A DNA stretch of 64,000 bases from Sciscionella sediminilitoris (GCF_000737195.2 NZ_JALM01000035.1:46399-110398); one strand, 5' to 3'; numbered from the stretch's first letter, positions 46,131-54,646 are shown. Notes: generated from the letters alone by a model not told the origin. Program-made: numbers and translations.

Positions 46131-46712
46131 ATGCGCCTGATCACCCGTGTGCTGTGCTGCCTGGCCGCCGTATTGCTGCTTCCCCTGTTCGGGGCGGGAA
46201 TCGCGGCCGCGGCCGGGACCTCGCCGCACCAGCTCGCCGCGACCACGCTGCACTACGACGCGAGCGGTGCGAAGGATTACCAGGCCGAGATCGAGGCGGC
46301 CGTGAAGAACTGGAACGGCGATGTGCGCAATGTGCAGCTCGCCGCGGCACAGCAGGGCCAGGCCGCGGACTTCACGATCACCGAGGACGACGGCTGGCCG
46401 CGTACCTATCCCGGCGAGAAGGTCGGCACCGGGAAGGTCGTGATCGGCAAACAGGCCGTGGATCAGGGCTATGACAAGACGCGGATCGCGGCGCACGAGA
46501 TCGGGCACATCCTGGGGCTCCCGGACAACCGGGACGGTCAGTGCTCCACCTTGATGTCCGGGCACAGCGCGCCGACCTCGTGCACCGTGGCGCATCCGAA
46601 CCAGGCCGAGCGCGCGCAGGTGGAGCAGAACTTCGCCGGTGGCGCGGCGATCGCCAGGCAGGCGCGTACCGGCGCCTACGCCGACTGCTTCGCCGAGACG
46701 GTCAGGAGCTGA
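46131..46712 (+). CDS. snapalysin-like (M7) secreted zinc metalloprotease
   Basis: A 193-residue secreted protease. Signal peptide residues 1-27 (LLLPLFGAGIAAAA), then the catalytic HEIGHILGLPD (HExxHxxGxxD) at about residues 123-133 and a Met-turn region with TLMSG. Two disulfide-forming cysteine pairs flank the active site. Snapalysins of Streptomyces are small extracellular metalloendopeptidases with this length. GACGAGGAG precedes ATG 46131. The 192-base gap to the PLA2 gene holds divergent promoters that I cannot place firmly. Confidence 0.92.
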   Translation: MRLITRVLCCLAAVLLLPLFGAGIAAAAGTSPHQLAATTLHYDASGAKDYQAEIEAAVKNWNGDVRNVQLAAAQQGQAADFTITEDDGWPRTYPGEKVGTGKVVIGKQAVDQGYDKTRIAAHEIGHILGLPDNRDGQCSTLMSGHSAPTSCTVAHPNQAERAQVEQNFAGGAAIARQARTGAYADCFAETVRS

Positions 46713-46733
46713 CCCGGCGCACCATCCCGGACC

Positions 46734-46774
46734 GCCGAGCTGTCCCGGCCCCCGCGCCGCCGGGACAGCTCGGC
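46734..46774. terminator. bidirectional hairpin terminator after the snapalysin gene
   Basis: Perfect 16-base stem: 46734-46749 (GCCGAGCTGTCCCGGC) pairs with 46759-46774 across a nine-base loop. It lies between two converging genes (protease on plus, secreted paralogue on minus). The T-run is short, but stem strength and location make termination for both likely. Confidence 0.8.
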
Positions 46775-46787
46775 CACCTTGTCCGGC

Positions 46788-47447
46788 TCAGGCGTAGCAG
46801 GAGCCGGTGAGCAGGGCCCGCGGTGGCGGGGTGGACATCGTCGTCGGCGCCGAGCAACCGCTACGCGTCAACTTGCCCGCCGGGCTCAACGCGTAGGTCA
46901 GGTAGTACTGCGGTGCCCGCGCGTAGTCCGGTTCCCAGGTGCTCTCCCGCAGCGCGACGTCCGGGATCCCGTCCCCGTTGAGGTCGCCGATCTGCTGAGT
47001 CGGCGTGCTGTGCAGCACCGAATCGGTCACGGCGATCCTGCCGGTCGAGGTGTCCACCCGCATGGCCATCGCGGCCTCACTGTGCGCCCCGACCGCACCG
47101 GTGACCAGGCACAGGCTCGTGCCGTCCTTCGGGAGGGAGCACTGGCCGGATTCGAAGTACTCGATCCCGTTCGGCTGCTGGCTGGTGAGGTTCACCAGGG
47201 AGGTCAGCTTGCCGTCCTGGCGGGTGGCCGCGAAGCTGGGGCCGAACCCGCCGGTCGAGCGGTAGCCCTCGAAATGAATACCGTTGCCCAGATAGCGGTC
47301 GAACACCTTCGAGCATCCCGAGCCGCAGCCAGGGACGGGTCCGGTTTCACCGGATGCCTGCGCGGCCTGTGCCGTGGTGCCCGCGAGACCGGCGATGAGC
47401 ATTCCCGCGGCGAGTCCTGCTGCTGCTTTTGTGCCGAATTTACGCAT
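46788..47447 (-). CDS. secreted six-cysteine protein, paralogue A (uncharacterised family)
   Basis: A 219-residue exported protein with a signal peptide (cleaved after TAQA, about residue 28). The mature part has six cysteines, shared in position with the next gene: GCG-SGC near the N-terminus, GQC, LCLV, SGC and the C-terminal SCYA. Shared motifs are PNGIEY, TDSVLHST, GDGIPDV (a calcium-loop-like FG-GAP or EF-hand-type turn) and APQYYLTY. No enzyme signature. AAAGGAAAT precedes ATG 47447. Tandem with paralogue B on the same strand. Function unknown. Confidence 0.75.
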   Translation of the reverse strand: MRKFGTKAAAGLAAGMLIAGLAGTTAQAAQASGETGPVPGCGSGCSKVFDRYLGNGIHFEGYRSTGGFGPSFAATRQDGKLTSLVNLTSQQPNGIEYFESGQCSLPKDGTSLCLVTGAVGAHSEAAMAMRVDTSTGRIAVTDSVLHSTPTQQIGDLNGDGIPDVALRESTWEPDYARAPQYYLTYALSPAGKLTRSGCSAPTTMSTPPPRALLTGSCYA

Positions 47448-47479
47448 GATATTTCCTTTGTGTCACGGTCGACTTTCGA

Positions 47480-48136
47480 TTATGCAAAGCAAACGCCGTT
47501 GAGTGGAGCGGTCGGCATTGGTTGCGAATCTTTACTCGGCGCTGTGCAGCCGGTCAGGTGGAATTTTCCGGCCTGCAGCAAATAGGTCAATTGGTATCTC
47601 GGCGCAGTGGCGTGAGTCGGATCGAAGGTGCTTTCGACCATGGTCACGTCCGGGATCCCGTCCCCGACGAGATCGGAGATCGAATAGGACGAGGTGCTGT
47701 GCAGCACGGAATCGGTCACCGTGATCGAACCGTCGGTATTGCTCACCCGTAACGCCAGCACGGTCTCGCTGTACGTGCCGTACTGTCCGGCGATCACGCA
47801 GGTGGCCCGCGCGCCCTCACGTACGCACTGGGAACCGTCGAGATGCTCGATCCCGTTCGGCCGCAGCCTGTCGAGCTGCATCGAGGAGACGAGACGGTCG
47901 TCGTGCCGGGTGGCGATGAACCCCTCCGAGGCCGGGCCCGCTGGCGTGTGCAGGCCCTCCAGGGTGTAGCCGTTGCCGATGTCGTAATCGAATGCCTTGC
48001 TGCAGGAGTCACCGCAACCGGGGACGTCGGCCCCGTCCTTCGGTGCTCCCGCGGCCGCCGCCGAGCCCGTGGCCAGTCCGGCCGCGAGAACCCCCGCCCC
48101 GACGGCAGCGATCATTCTTTTTCTTGTTCTGCGCAT
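47480..48136 (-). CDS. secreted six-cysteine protein, paralogue B (uncharacterised family)
   Basis: A 218-residue exported protein with an RRTRKR basic N-terminus and a signal peptide ending near residue 30. It aligns with paralogue A over the full mature length: PGCGDSCSK, PNGIEH, SQC, TCVI, TDSVLHST, GDGIPDVT, APRYQLTY, TGC and the VCFA end, so six cysteines are conserved. The start at 48136 is set by TGGAGGGG just upstream. DNA around both starts is less GC-rich than the neighbours. Probably a secreted, disulfide-bonded, calcium-binding protein; role unknown. Confidence 0.75.
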   Translation of the reverse strand: MRRTRKRMIAAVGAGVLAAGLATGSAAAAGAPKDGADVPGCGDSCSKAFDYDIGNGYTLEGLHTPAGPASEGFIATRHDDRLVSSMQLDRLRPNGIEHLDGSQCVREGARATCVIAGQYGTYSETVLALRVSNTDGSITVTDSVLHSTSSYSISDLVGDGIPDVTMVESTFDPTHATAPRYQLTYLLQAGKFHLTGCTAPSKDSQPMPTAPLNGVCFA

Positions 48137-48246
48137 TTTCGTACCCCTCCAGGAGCCGTTCGGTCCGATCATTCCGATAGACGCGAGGCTCTCGGGAAAG
48201 TTGCGCTATTTTCGGGGCAACCTTTGCGGTCGCTGGTGCGTGTAAC

Positions 48247-48762
48247 TTATTCTGCCGGTTTTTCGAGCTCCAGCAGCATGCGATAGTTGCCGAGCGTATT
48301 CGGCTTGACATAGGGAAGATCGAGGAATTCGGCGACCCCTTCATCGGCCGAATGGCGCATCTGCTCGTACACCTCGTGGGTCACCGGGGAACCCTGGATC
48401 TCGGTGAACCCGTGCCCGGTGAAGAACCGCTTCTCGAAGGTGAGTGCGAAAACCCGGGCGAGGCCGAGCTCCCGGGCGTTGTCGATGAGCTGGGTGATCA
48501 GCGCGTGCCCGACGCCGGTTCCGCGCACCTTCGGGGTGACCGCGATGGTGCGGATCTCGGCGAGGTCCTCCCAGAGCACGTGCAGCGCACCGCAACCGAC
48601 GAGTTCCCCGCCCTGGTCGGCAACCCAGAACTCCTGCACATCCTCGTACAGTGTGACCAGTTCCTTGACCAGCAGCACCCGGCCCGCGTACTCGTCGACC
48701 AGTGACTTGATCGACCGCACATCGCCGATCCTCGCTCTCCGGATGATCACGGCTTCGCCCAC
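48247..48762 (-). CDS. argA: amino-acid N-acetyltransferase (L-glutamate N-acetyltransferase type)
   Basis: A 171-residue GNAT enzyme matching the mycobacterial Rv2747-type ArgA, which makes N-acetylglutamate for arginine synthesis. IIRRARIGDVRSIKSLVDEY starts the domain, IRTIAVTPKVRGTGVGHALI holds the acetyl-CoA loop and FLDLPYVKPNTLGN ends it, a family-specific tail. GTG 48762 is chosen because TAGGTT ends seven bases before it in the leaderless layout; the longer frame from GTG 48825 has no support. It is separated from ftsK by four secreted genes, unlike in mycobacteria. Confidence 0.85.
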   Translation of the reverse strand: MGEAVIIRRARIGDVRSIKSLVDEYAGRVLLVKELVTLYEDVQEFWVADQGGELVGCGALHVLWEDLAEIRTIAVTPKVRGTGVGHALITQLIDNARELGLARVFALTFEKRFFTGHGFTEIQGSPVTHEVYEQMRHSADEGVAEFLDLPYVKPNTLGNYRMLLELEKPAE

Positions 48763-48769
48763 GGAAGCG

Positions 48770-48775
48770 AACCTA
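48770..48775 (-). promoter_or_regulatory. leaderless -10 element of argA
   Basis: TAGGTT on the minus strand, seven bases before GTG 48762, no ribosome-binding site. Divergent to the rimO promoter. Confidence 0.5.
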
Positions 48776-48841
48776 TCGCGCGGCCCGGCGCCCGGGTGAT
48801 GCGCGCCGGTAATGCCCGCGCTCACCTCGATGCCGGGCGGT

Positions 48842-48847
48842 TACCCT
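48842..48847 (+). promoter_or_regulatory. leaderless -10 element of rimO
   Basis: TACCCT seven bases before GTG 48855, no ribosome-binding site. Confidence 0.5.
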
Positions 48848-48854
48848 GGTAGTC

Positions 48855-50261
48855 GTGCCTACTCCCGAACCAACTGCCGAATCGCGCCGGGTCGCGCTGC
48901 TCACTCTCGGCTGCGCGCGTAATGAGGTCGACTCCGAGGAACTCGCCGGTCGGCTCACCGATTCCGGCTGGCAGCTGACCGAGGCCGAGGACGGCGCGGA
49001 TGTCGTGCTCGTGAACACCTGCGGGTTCGTGGAGTCGGCGAAGAAGGATTCGGTGGACACGGTGCTCGCGGCCGCCGAGACCGGTGCCAAGGTGGTCGCG
49101 GTCGGCTGCCTCGCCGAGCGTTACGGAGACCAGCTCGCGGAGAGTCTTCCCGAGGCGGACGCCGTGCTCGGCTTCGACCACTACGGCCAGCTCTCCACCC
49201 GGCTGGACGAGGTGCTCGCGGGCAAGCGGATCACCCCGCACACCCCGGCGGACCGGCGCACGCTGCTGCCCATCACCCCGGTGGAACGCCAGGAGGCGGC
49301 TAGGGAGGTCGCCGTCCCCGGCTGGGGGCCGCGCACCCTGCGCACCCGGCTGGACGACTCACCGGTGGCCGCGCTGAAGATCGCCTCGGGCTGTGACCGC
49401 CGCTGCTCCTTCTGCGCGATCCCCTCGTTCCGCGGTTCCTTCGTCTCCCGCGAGCCCGAGGACGTGCTGGGCGAGGCGATGTGGCTGGCCCAGCACGGGG
49501 CCCGGGAGCTGTACCTGGTCAGCGAGAACTCCACCTCCTACGGCAAGGATCTGCCGCGCGCCAGCGGGGGGACCCGCGCGCTCGAGCTGCTGTTGCCCAA
49601 GCTCGCCGCCATCGAGGGGATCGGCCGGGTGCGGGTGTCCTATCTGCAGCCCGCGGAGACCCGGCCGGACCTGCTGCGGGTGATCGCCGAGACCGAAGGG
49701 GTCGCCGACTACTTCGACCTGTCCTTCCAGCACGCGAGCGCGCGGGTGCTGCGCAGCATGCGGCGCTTCGGCGGACGGGAATCGTTCGTGAAGCTGTGCG
49801 AGCAGATCCGGGAGTACGCGCCGCGCGCCGGGATCCGCACCAACGTGATCGTCGGGTTCCCCGGCGAGACCGAGGAGGACGTGGCCGAGCTGGAGGCGTT
49901 CCTGACCGAGGGGCGCCTGGACGCGGTCGGCGTGTTCGGTTACTCGGACGAGGACGGGACCGAGGCCGCCGGCTTCTCCGGGAAACTGGACGCCGCCGAG
50001 ATCAGGGCCCGCGTCGAGCACATCGGCTCGCTCGCCGAGGAACTCACCGCGCAGCGCGCCGAGGACCGGATCGGGGAGCGGGTACGGGTGCTCGTGGAGA
50101 ACACCGGGGAACGCCTCGGCCGCGCGGCGCACCAGGCCCCGGACGTGGACGGGGAATGTCACATCACCGGGTCCGCGGAACTGGCCCGTGGCGAGTTCCT
50201 GGACTGCGTGGTGACCGGAACGGACGGTGTCGACCTGATCGTCGAGGCCTGCGATGGCTGA
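48855..50261 (+). CDS. rimO: ribosomal protein S12 methylthiotransferase RimO
   Basis: Radical-SAM enzyme that methylthiolates Asp-89 of S12. The 468-residue protein has the N-terminal UPF0004 domain ([14 protein letters not shown] with three cysteines, including VNTCGF and GCLAERYG), the radical-SAM core [15 protein letters not shown] (CxxxCxxC) at about residues 180-195 and a C-terminal TRAM-like domain. It overlaps pgsA by eight bases. In mycobacteria this junction is not adjacent to argA by the same gene, so order is partly rearranged. Confidence 0.93.
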   Translation: MPTPEPTAESRRVALLTLGCARNEVDSEELAGRLTDSGWQLTEAEDGADVVLVNTCGFVESAKKDSVDTVLAAAETGAKVVAVGCLAERYGDQLAESLPEADAVLGFDHYGQLSTRLDEVLAGKRITPHTPADRRTLLPITPVERQEAAREVAVPGWGPRTLRTRLDDSPVAALKIASGCDRRCSFCAIPSFRGSFVSREPEDVLGEAMWLAQHGARELYLVSENSTSYGKDLPRASGGTRALELLLPKLAAIEGIGRVRVSYLQPAETRPDLLRVIAETEGVADYFDLSFQHASARVLRSMRRFGGRESFVKLCEQIREYAPRAGIRTNVIVGFPGETEEDVAELEAFLTEGRLDAVGVFGYSDEDGTEAAGFSGKLDAAEIRARVEHIGSLAEELTAQRAEDRIGERVRVLVENTGERLGRAAHQAPDVDGECHITGSAELARGEFLDCVVTGTDGVDLIVEACDG

Positions 50262-50853
50262 ACCCTCGAGCGGTGCTGGCACGAACGCCCCGGTTCCGGT
50301 GCTGAACCTGGCGAACGTGCTCACCGTCTCGCGGCTGGTGCTCGTCCCGGTATTCCTCGTGGTGTTCTTCGTGAACGGCGGGCACGACACGGCATGGCGG
50401 ATCGTGGCCAGTGGAGTGTTCGCGCTCGCCGCGATCACCGACCACGTGGACGGCAACATCGCCCGCAGCAGGGGATTGGTCACCGATTTCGGCAAGATCG
50501 CGGACCCGATCGCGGACAAGGCGCTGATCGGGGCCGCGCTGATCGGCCTGTGCCTGCTCGCCGAACTGCCCTGGTGGGTACTGATCGTCATCGGGGTGCG
50601 GGAACTGGGCGTGACCCTGCTGCGGTTCTGGGTGATCCGCTACGGCGTGATCCCGGCCAGCCGGGGTGGCAAGGCCAAGACCCTGTGCCAGATCATCGCC
50701 ATCGGCCTCTACCTGCTGCCGCTGCCTGCCGTGATCGACCCGGTGCGCATGGTCGTGATGGGGATCGCACTCGTGCTCACCGTGGCTACCGGGGTGGACT
50801 ACGTGGTGCAGGCGCTGCGGCTGCGCGCGGCGGGGAAACGAGCGGTGGAATGA
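50254..50853 (+). CDS. pgsA: CDP-diacylglycerol--glycerol-3-phosphate 3-phosphatidyltransferase
   Basis: Integral membrane enzyme that makes phosphatidylglycerol phosphate. The CDP-alcohol motif is complete in [18 protein letters not shown] followed by KIADPIADK (D-G-x2-A-R-x8-G-x3-D-x3-D) at about residues 63-90. The 199-residue protein has five or six helices, the standard size. Matches pgsA3 next to clgR in mycobacteria. Starts inside the rimO end and leads to pncC six bases later. Confidence 0.95.
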   Translation: MAEPSSGAGTNAPVPVLNLANVLTVSRLVLVPVFLVVFFVNGGHDTAWRIVASGVFALAAITDHVDGNIARSRGLVTDFGKIADPIADKALIGAALIGLCLLAELPWWVLIVIGVRELGVTLLRFWVIRYGVIPASRGGKAKTLCQIIAIGLYLLPLPAVIDPVRMVVMGIALVLTVATGVDYVVQALRLRAAGKRAVE

Positions 50854-50859
50854 ACCGGC

Positions 50860-51387
50860 ATGAGTGACGTGCTGCACGGGCTCGGACTCACCGAGCGGGA
50901 GGTAGCGCGGGTGCTGGACGCGTTCGCCACCCGTGACCTGACCGTGGCCACCGCCGAATCGCTCACCTCCGGCCTCGTCTGCGCGGCGCTGACCTGTGTC
51001 CCGGGGGCGAGTGCCGTGGTCCGTGGCGGGCTCGTGGTGTACGCGACCGAGCTCAAGTCCACGCTGACCGGGGTGGACGCGGAGCTGCTCGCCGAGCGCG
51101 GGGCCGTGGACCCCGAGGTGGCCGAACAGCTCGCGACCGGTGCCGCGCGCCGCTGCGGGGCGGACTACGGGGTCGGGCTGACCGGGGTCGCCGGGCCGAG
51201 CTGGCAGGACGGGGTCGCCCCGGGGACCGTGCACATCGCGATCGCCGGTCCGCATGGTTGTCACCAGGGAACGCACACCTTTCCCGGTGGGCGGGAAGAG
51301 GTCCGGGCCGCCGCTGTACGCGCCGCGATCCGGCGTTTGGGCGGTATCCTGGACGTGGTGACCGAGGGAACAACCGAGGCCGGTTGA
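50860..51387 (+). CDS. pncC: CinA C-terminal-type nicotinamide-nucleotide amidohydrolase (PncC)
   Basis: A 175-residue stand-alone CinA C-terminal domain that deamidates NMN for pyridine-nucleotide salvage. TAESLTSGLVCAAL at about residues 30-43 has the catalytic Ser, and GVGLTGVAGPSWQDGVAPGTV at about 105-125 the phosphate loop. The C-terminal helix is basic and ends in TTEAG. Begins six bases after pgsA; the clgR promoter region follows. Confidence 0.9.
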   Translation: MSDVLHGLGLTEREVARVLDAFATRDLTVATAESLTSGLVCAALTCVPGASAVVRGGLVVYATELKSTLTGVDAELLAERGAVDPEVAEQLATGAARRCGADYGVGLTGVAGPSWQDGVAPGTVHIAIAGPHGCHQGTHTFPGGREEVRAAAVRAAIRRLGGILDVVTEGTTEAG

Positions 51388-51390
51388 GTC

Positions 51391-51404
51391 GTTCGCTTCT
51401 GGCG
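51391..51404. promoter_or_regulatory. ClgR box upstream of clgR
   Basis: GTTCGC, five bases (TTCTG), GCG. This equals the GTTCGC-N5-GCG consensus described for ClgR regulons in Streptomyces. It lies 116 bases before clgR and just past the pncC stop, consistent with autoregulation. Confidence 0.6.
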
Positions 51405-51519
51405 GAAGGCGCGGACGGTGTTGGTAAGCCACTGTGTTTTCTCGGTAACGTGGTGCCAGCGATGGGCATCGGCGCCGCGGGGCACCGGATGCACATCATC
51501 CAAGGAAGGGAGGCACGCC

Positions 51520-51993
51520 ATGACCATTCTGCTGCGTGAGGCGATCGGTGATCGCCTGCGCCATGCGCGTACCAGCAGAAGCCGCACGTTGCGCGATGTC
51601 TCCCGGGAGGCGCGCGTGAGCCTCGGTTACCTCTCCGAGGTCGAGCGGGGCCGCAAGGAGGCCTCGAGCGAGCTGCTCGCCTCCATCTGCGAGGCACTCG
51701 AACTGCCGCTGTCCGAGCTGCTGCACAACGTGGCCAGCGACGTGGACGCGCTGGCCGGCGTGGACAGCCCGCGTGAGCCGGTGCCCGCCGAAGCGGACGC
51801 GGCTCCCGCGCTCGAGGGCCGGATGGAGAAGGGGGTCGGCTCCGGTATCGAGGGCGGCACCCTCACCCCGGCCATGTCCGGGGACTTCGCGGACCTGCGC
51901 TTTTCCGGCCAGCTCGGTACCCAGCTGCCGACCACGGCGATCGAGGGCGGCTACTCGTCCCGGGTGCGCTCGGGTGTTTTCGTCGCCGCCTGA
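51520..51993 (+). CDS. clgR: ClgR, Clp-protease gene regulator
   Basis: XRE-type activator of clp and lon protease genes and, in mycobacteria, of the psp module. The 157-residue protein has the helix-turn-helix at about residues 8-65 ([20 protein letters not shown], then [17 protein letters not shown]), with the ClgR-typical [15 protein letters not shown]. The C-terminus GVFVAA ends in the Val-Ala-Ala pattern that makes ClgR and PopR-like activators substrates of ClpP, so the level is probably set by proteolysis. AAGGAAGGGAGG precedes ATG 51520. A ClgR box stands upstream. Confidence 0.92.
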   Translation: MTILLREAIGDRLRHARTSRSRTLRDVSREARVSLGYLSEVERGRKEASSELLASICEALELPLSELLHNVASDVDALAGVDSPREPVPAEADAAPALEGRMEKGVGSGIEGGTLTPAMSGDFADLRFSGQLGTQLPTTAIEGGYSSRVRSGVFVAA

Positions 51994-52009
51994 GCGCGGC
52001 TGATCAGCC

Positions 52010-52708
52010 ATGCCTGTCGCCCTGACCGTGGTCATCGTGGTTCTCGGGCTGCTCGCGATCGCCGGTCTCTCGGCGTTCATCGTGCGCATGCTGCGTTCCC
52101 GCCCCGATCAGGTCGGCGAGGCCGCGGTGCGCCACCGCGCGCCCATCGGCAGTACCGCCCAGGTCTGGGAGGAACGCGCCGAGCGGGCGGTACGTGAGCT
52201 GTCCACGCGTGCCGCCGAACTGCCCGCGCTGCTCGCCGATGCGCAGGTGGTGCTGGACACGGTGCACGCCGATGCGGCCACGGTCGCCGAACTCAACGCG
52301 AGCATGGCCGAGGAACAACCCAACCGGCTGCGCGCCCAGTACGAGCGGCTCGCCGACCGGGAACGCCGGATGCCGGGTGCGCAGGCCGAGGCGGCGACCG
52401 GGGCGGCCCGGCGCAGGCTCGGCGCGGTGCAGGCGCGCATCGCGGAGCGGGACCGGTTGCTCGAGGCGATGGAGCCGGCCGTGCTCGAGCTCGAGGCCAC
52501 CGTTGCCGAACTGGGCGGACTCCAGGCGAACGGGGTGAATCCGATCGGGGCCGACGGAACGGCCGTGGCCACGCTGCGCGCTCATGTGACCGCGATCCGC
52601 GGTGCGTATGCCGAGGTGAACCGGCTGAATCCGGGGCCGGGTGAACCGATCAGGGCGGCGGAGGAGCGCGCCACGGGGGATACTGGACCTGTCGCCGGTC
52701 AGGGATGA
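52010..52708 (+). CDS. single-pass membrane coiled-coil protein, hypothetical
   Basis: A 232-residue protein between clgR and pspA. One N-terminal transmembrane helix (about residues 4-26) leads to a cytoplasmic or external rod of about 190 residues with heptad-like Ala/Leu/Glu/Arg composition and no cysteine. A perfect palindrome GGCTGATCAGCC lies directly before the ATG. It starts 16 bases after clgR and is probably cotranscribed. Its position suggests a membrane partner of PspA; no homologue is recognised by motif. Function not assigned. Confidence 0.65.
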   Translation: MPVALTVVIVVLGLLAIAGLSAFIVRMLRSRPDQVGEAAVRHRAPIGSTAQVWEERAERAVRELSTRAAELPALLADAQVVLDTVHADAATVAELNASMAEEQPNRLRAQYERLADRERRMPGAQAEAATGAARRRLGAVQARIAERDRLLEAMEPAVLELEATVAELGGLQANGVNPIGADGTAVATLRAHVTAIRGAYAEVNRLNPGPGEPIRAAEERATGDTGPVAGQG

Positions 52709-52781
52709 CCCCGGGCACGGTAGGGTTCGCCCTGAATTCGGCGGGGTTCGGTGGCCATGGCGCACCGTAACCTGAGACGAT

Positions 52782-52809
52782 GGAACCAGCACAGCAGACG
52801 GGTCGTTGC
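52782..52809 (+). promoter_or_regulatory. ECF-sigma-type promoter before pspA
   Basis: GGAACC (52782-52787), a spacer of 16, and CGTTGC (52804-52809) match the -35/-10 pattern of mycobacterial SigE/SigH-class ECF promoters. It is about 80 bases before pspA. In mycobacteria SigE drives the clgR-pspA operon, so the assignment fits known regulation. Confidence 0.55.
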
Positions 52810-52889
52810 CTGTTCAGGTACGGGCGACGGGTGCACGCGAGCGGATGGGCACCGTCGCGGACACGAGACAGTAGAGGCGGGTAGAGCAG

Positions 52890-53738
52890 ATGGCCAACCC
52901 TTTCGTCAAGGCGTGGAGGTACTTCCTCGCCGCGTTCGGCGCGAAGATTGACGAGGTCGCCGACCCGAACGTGCAGTTGCAGCAGGCCATCGAGGAGGCG
53001 CAGAAGCAGCACCAGGCGCTCTCCCAGCAGGCGGCCTCGGTGATCGGCAACCAGCGACAGCTGGAGATGAAGCTCAACCGCCAGCTGGGTGAGGTGGAGA
53101 AGCTCCAGGCCTCGGCGCGCCAGGCGGTCGTGCTCGCCGAGGAGCACCGGGCCAAGGGTGACGAGGAGAAGGCGGCCCAGTTCGACCAGGCCGCCGAGGG
53201 CTTCGCGAACCAGCTGGTCACCGCCGAGCAGGGGATCGAGGAGCTCAAGTCCCTGCACGACCAGGCCATTCAGGCCGCCGAGCAGGCGAAGAAGGCCGTC
53301 GAGCAGAACTCCTACAACCTGCAGCAGAAGCTTGCCGAGCGGAACAAGCTGAAGTCGCAGATCGAGCAGGCGAAGATGCAGGAGCAGGTCGCCGCCTCGA
53401 TGAGCCAGATGTCCGAGCTGGCCGCGCCGGGCAACACGCCCTCGCTCGAAGAGGTCCGGGACAAGATCGAGAAGCGCTACGCCACCGCGGTCGGCCAGGC
53501 GGATCTGGCCAAGAACACCGTGCAGGGCCGCATGATGGAGGTCGAGGCGGCCACCAACAAGATGGCGGGCAGCTCACGGCTCGAGCAGATCCGTGCCTCG
53601 GTCAAGGGCGGTCCGGTGGCCGGGCAGGTCACCAGCGGTGAGTCCGGCGCGAACAAGGCGGCGGCCCCCTCGGCGGACATCCAGGCCGAGATCGCCAAGC
53701 GGGTGCAGCAGACGAACAACGAAGCCGACAAGGCATAG
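52890..53738 (+). CDS. pspA: phage-shock protein A homologue (PspA/IM30)
   Basis: Peripheral membrane protein that stabilises damaged membranes. The 282-residue protein opens with the amphipathic [17 protein letters not shown] helix, followed by long coiled coils (residues 25-190, [20 protein letters not shown]) and a disordered Ser/Gly/Ala C-terminal tail. As in actinobacteria, no pspBC genes adjoin; clgR and a PspM-like protein replace that control. GGCGGGTAGAGCAG stands before ATG 52890, a weak ribosome site. An ECF-type promoter is 80 bases upstream. Confidence 0.95.
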   Translation: MANPFVKAWRYFLAAFGAKIDEVADPNVQLQQAIEEAQKQHQALSQQAASVIGNQRQLEMKLNRQLGEVEKLQASARQAVVLAEEHRAKGDEEKAAQFDQAAEGFANQLVTAEQGIEELKSLHDQAIQAAEQAKKAVEQNSYNLQQKLAERNKLKSQIEQAKMQEQVAASMSQMSELAAPGNTPSLEEVRDKIEKRYATAVGQADLAKNTVQGRMMEVEAATNKMAGSSRLEQIRASVKGGPVAGQVTSGESGANKAAAPSADIQAEIAKRVQQTNNEADKA

Positions 53739-53747
53739 CGACCCGTC

Positions 53748-54548
53748 ATGGGCTCGGCCAGAAACCCCTTTGGTGAGCTCGTCAGTCAGGTCGTCGGCGA
53801 TCAGGTTCGGGCCAGTCCCGTCGTGGACGAGGTCCGGCGCCGGTTCAACGCGTGGCGGGACCCCCGGGCCAAGGCCCTGCGGGCCCGTAAGCGTGCGGTG
53901 CGGGCCACGACCACCTGGGGCGGCCTCACCGCCGTGTCCGGGGGTGGTGCCGCGCTCGAGTTCGCCTATGTCAACGACGGCGCCTTCGCATACGGTCTCG
54001 CCGGATTCGGTGCGCTGACCCTGATCGCAACGCTGTCCTCCGGGATGCGCACCCGGCGGCTGTACAAGGTCCCGCTTCCCGAGCCCGCGCGGGAACGGCA
54101 GGCGCTGCCGCCGAACTCCTCGCGCGCCCATGAGCCCATGCGCAGGTTGGACGCCGCCGAGCAGACCCTGCACGAGCTGCTCGGCGAGCTGCGCACCCCG
54201 AGCGGCGCTGTCCCGGTCGTCCCGGGCGGCTCACTCGACTCGGCGGCGGGCGCGGCCGCCACCGCCGCGGAGAACCTGCGCGGGCTCGCCGCCCGGCTGC
54301 AGGCGATCGAACGGAGCAGGGCGGCCACCGCACCCGCGGACCGGGCGGCCCTGGACGAACCGATCGAGACCCTGGCCGGGCAGCTGCACGAAGGCGTGGA
54401 CGAGTACGGAAAGCTGGTCGCGGCCGCCGCCCGGACCGTCGCGGCGAGTGCCACTCGGCCGAGCTCCACCGCGGTGACCGAGGCGACCGATGAACTTTCC
54501 GGCCTGGCGAGTGCCTTGCAGGAACTTTCACGGCATTTCCCGCGCTGA
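53748..54548 (+). CDS. PspM-like membrane protein of the phage-shock module
   Basis: A 266-residue protein nine bases after pspA. The N-terminal region (NPFGELVSQVVGDQV) and RDPRAKALRARKRA resemble actinobacterial PspM. Two closely spaced transmembrane helices at about residues 55-75 and 78-98 (TTTWGGLTAVSGGGAALEFAYV; YGLAGFGALTLIATL) are followed by a coiled-coil cytoplasmic domain. PspM in mycobacteria binds PspA and PspN at the membrane; PspN is not adjacent here. Confidence 0.75.
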   Translation: MGSARNPFGELVSQVVGDQVRASPVVDEVRRRFNAWRDPRAKALRARKRAVRATTTWGGLTAVSGGGAALEFAYVNDGAFAYGLAGFGALTLIATLSSGMRTRRLYKVPLPEPARERQALPPNSSRAHEPMRRLDAAEQTLHELLGELRTPSGAVPVVPGGSLDSAAGAAATAAENLRGLAARLQAIERSRAATAPADRAALDEPIETLAGQLHEGVDEYGKLVAAAARTVAASATRPSSTAVTEATDELSGLASALQELSRHFPR

Positions 54549-54622
54549 GGTGAAATTCCAACTATCCGGGGAATAGGCGCCCCTCCCGATTGATTTGTTA
54601 TCATTCCGTTAGTCCGTCCGGT

Positions 54623-54646
54623 CGGGGAGTTTGACTAACCTCCCCG
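54623..54646. promoter_or_regulatory. inverted repeat before the permease gene
   Basis: CGGGGAG, ten bases including TTGACTAAC, CTCCCCG: a perfect 7-base inverted repeat in the 134-base gap before 54683. The loop contains a TTGACT that could serve as -35. It may be an operator or an RNA hairpin. Confidence 0.35.

Noticed and set aside
52709..52760. CGCC-CTGAATTC-GGCG repeat near 52731 as a second ClgR box
   Set aside because: It does not fit GTTCGC-N5-GCG; the five-base spacer is not followed by GCG.
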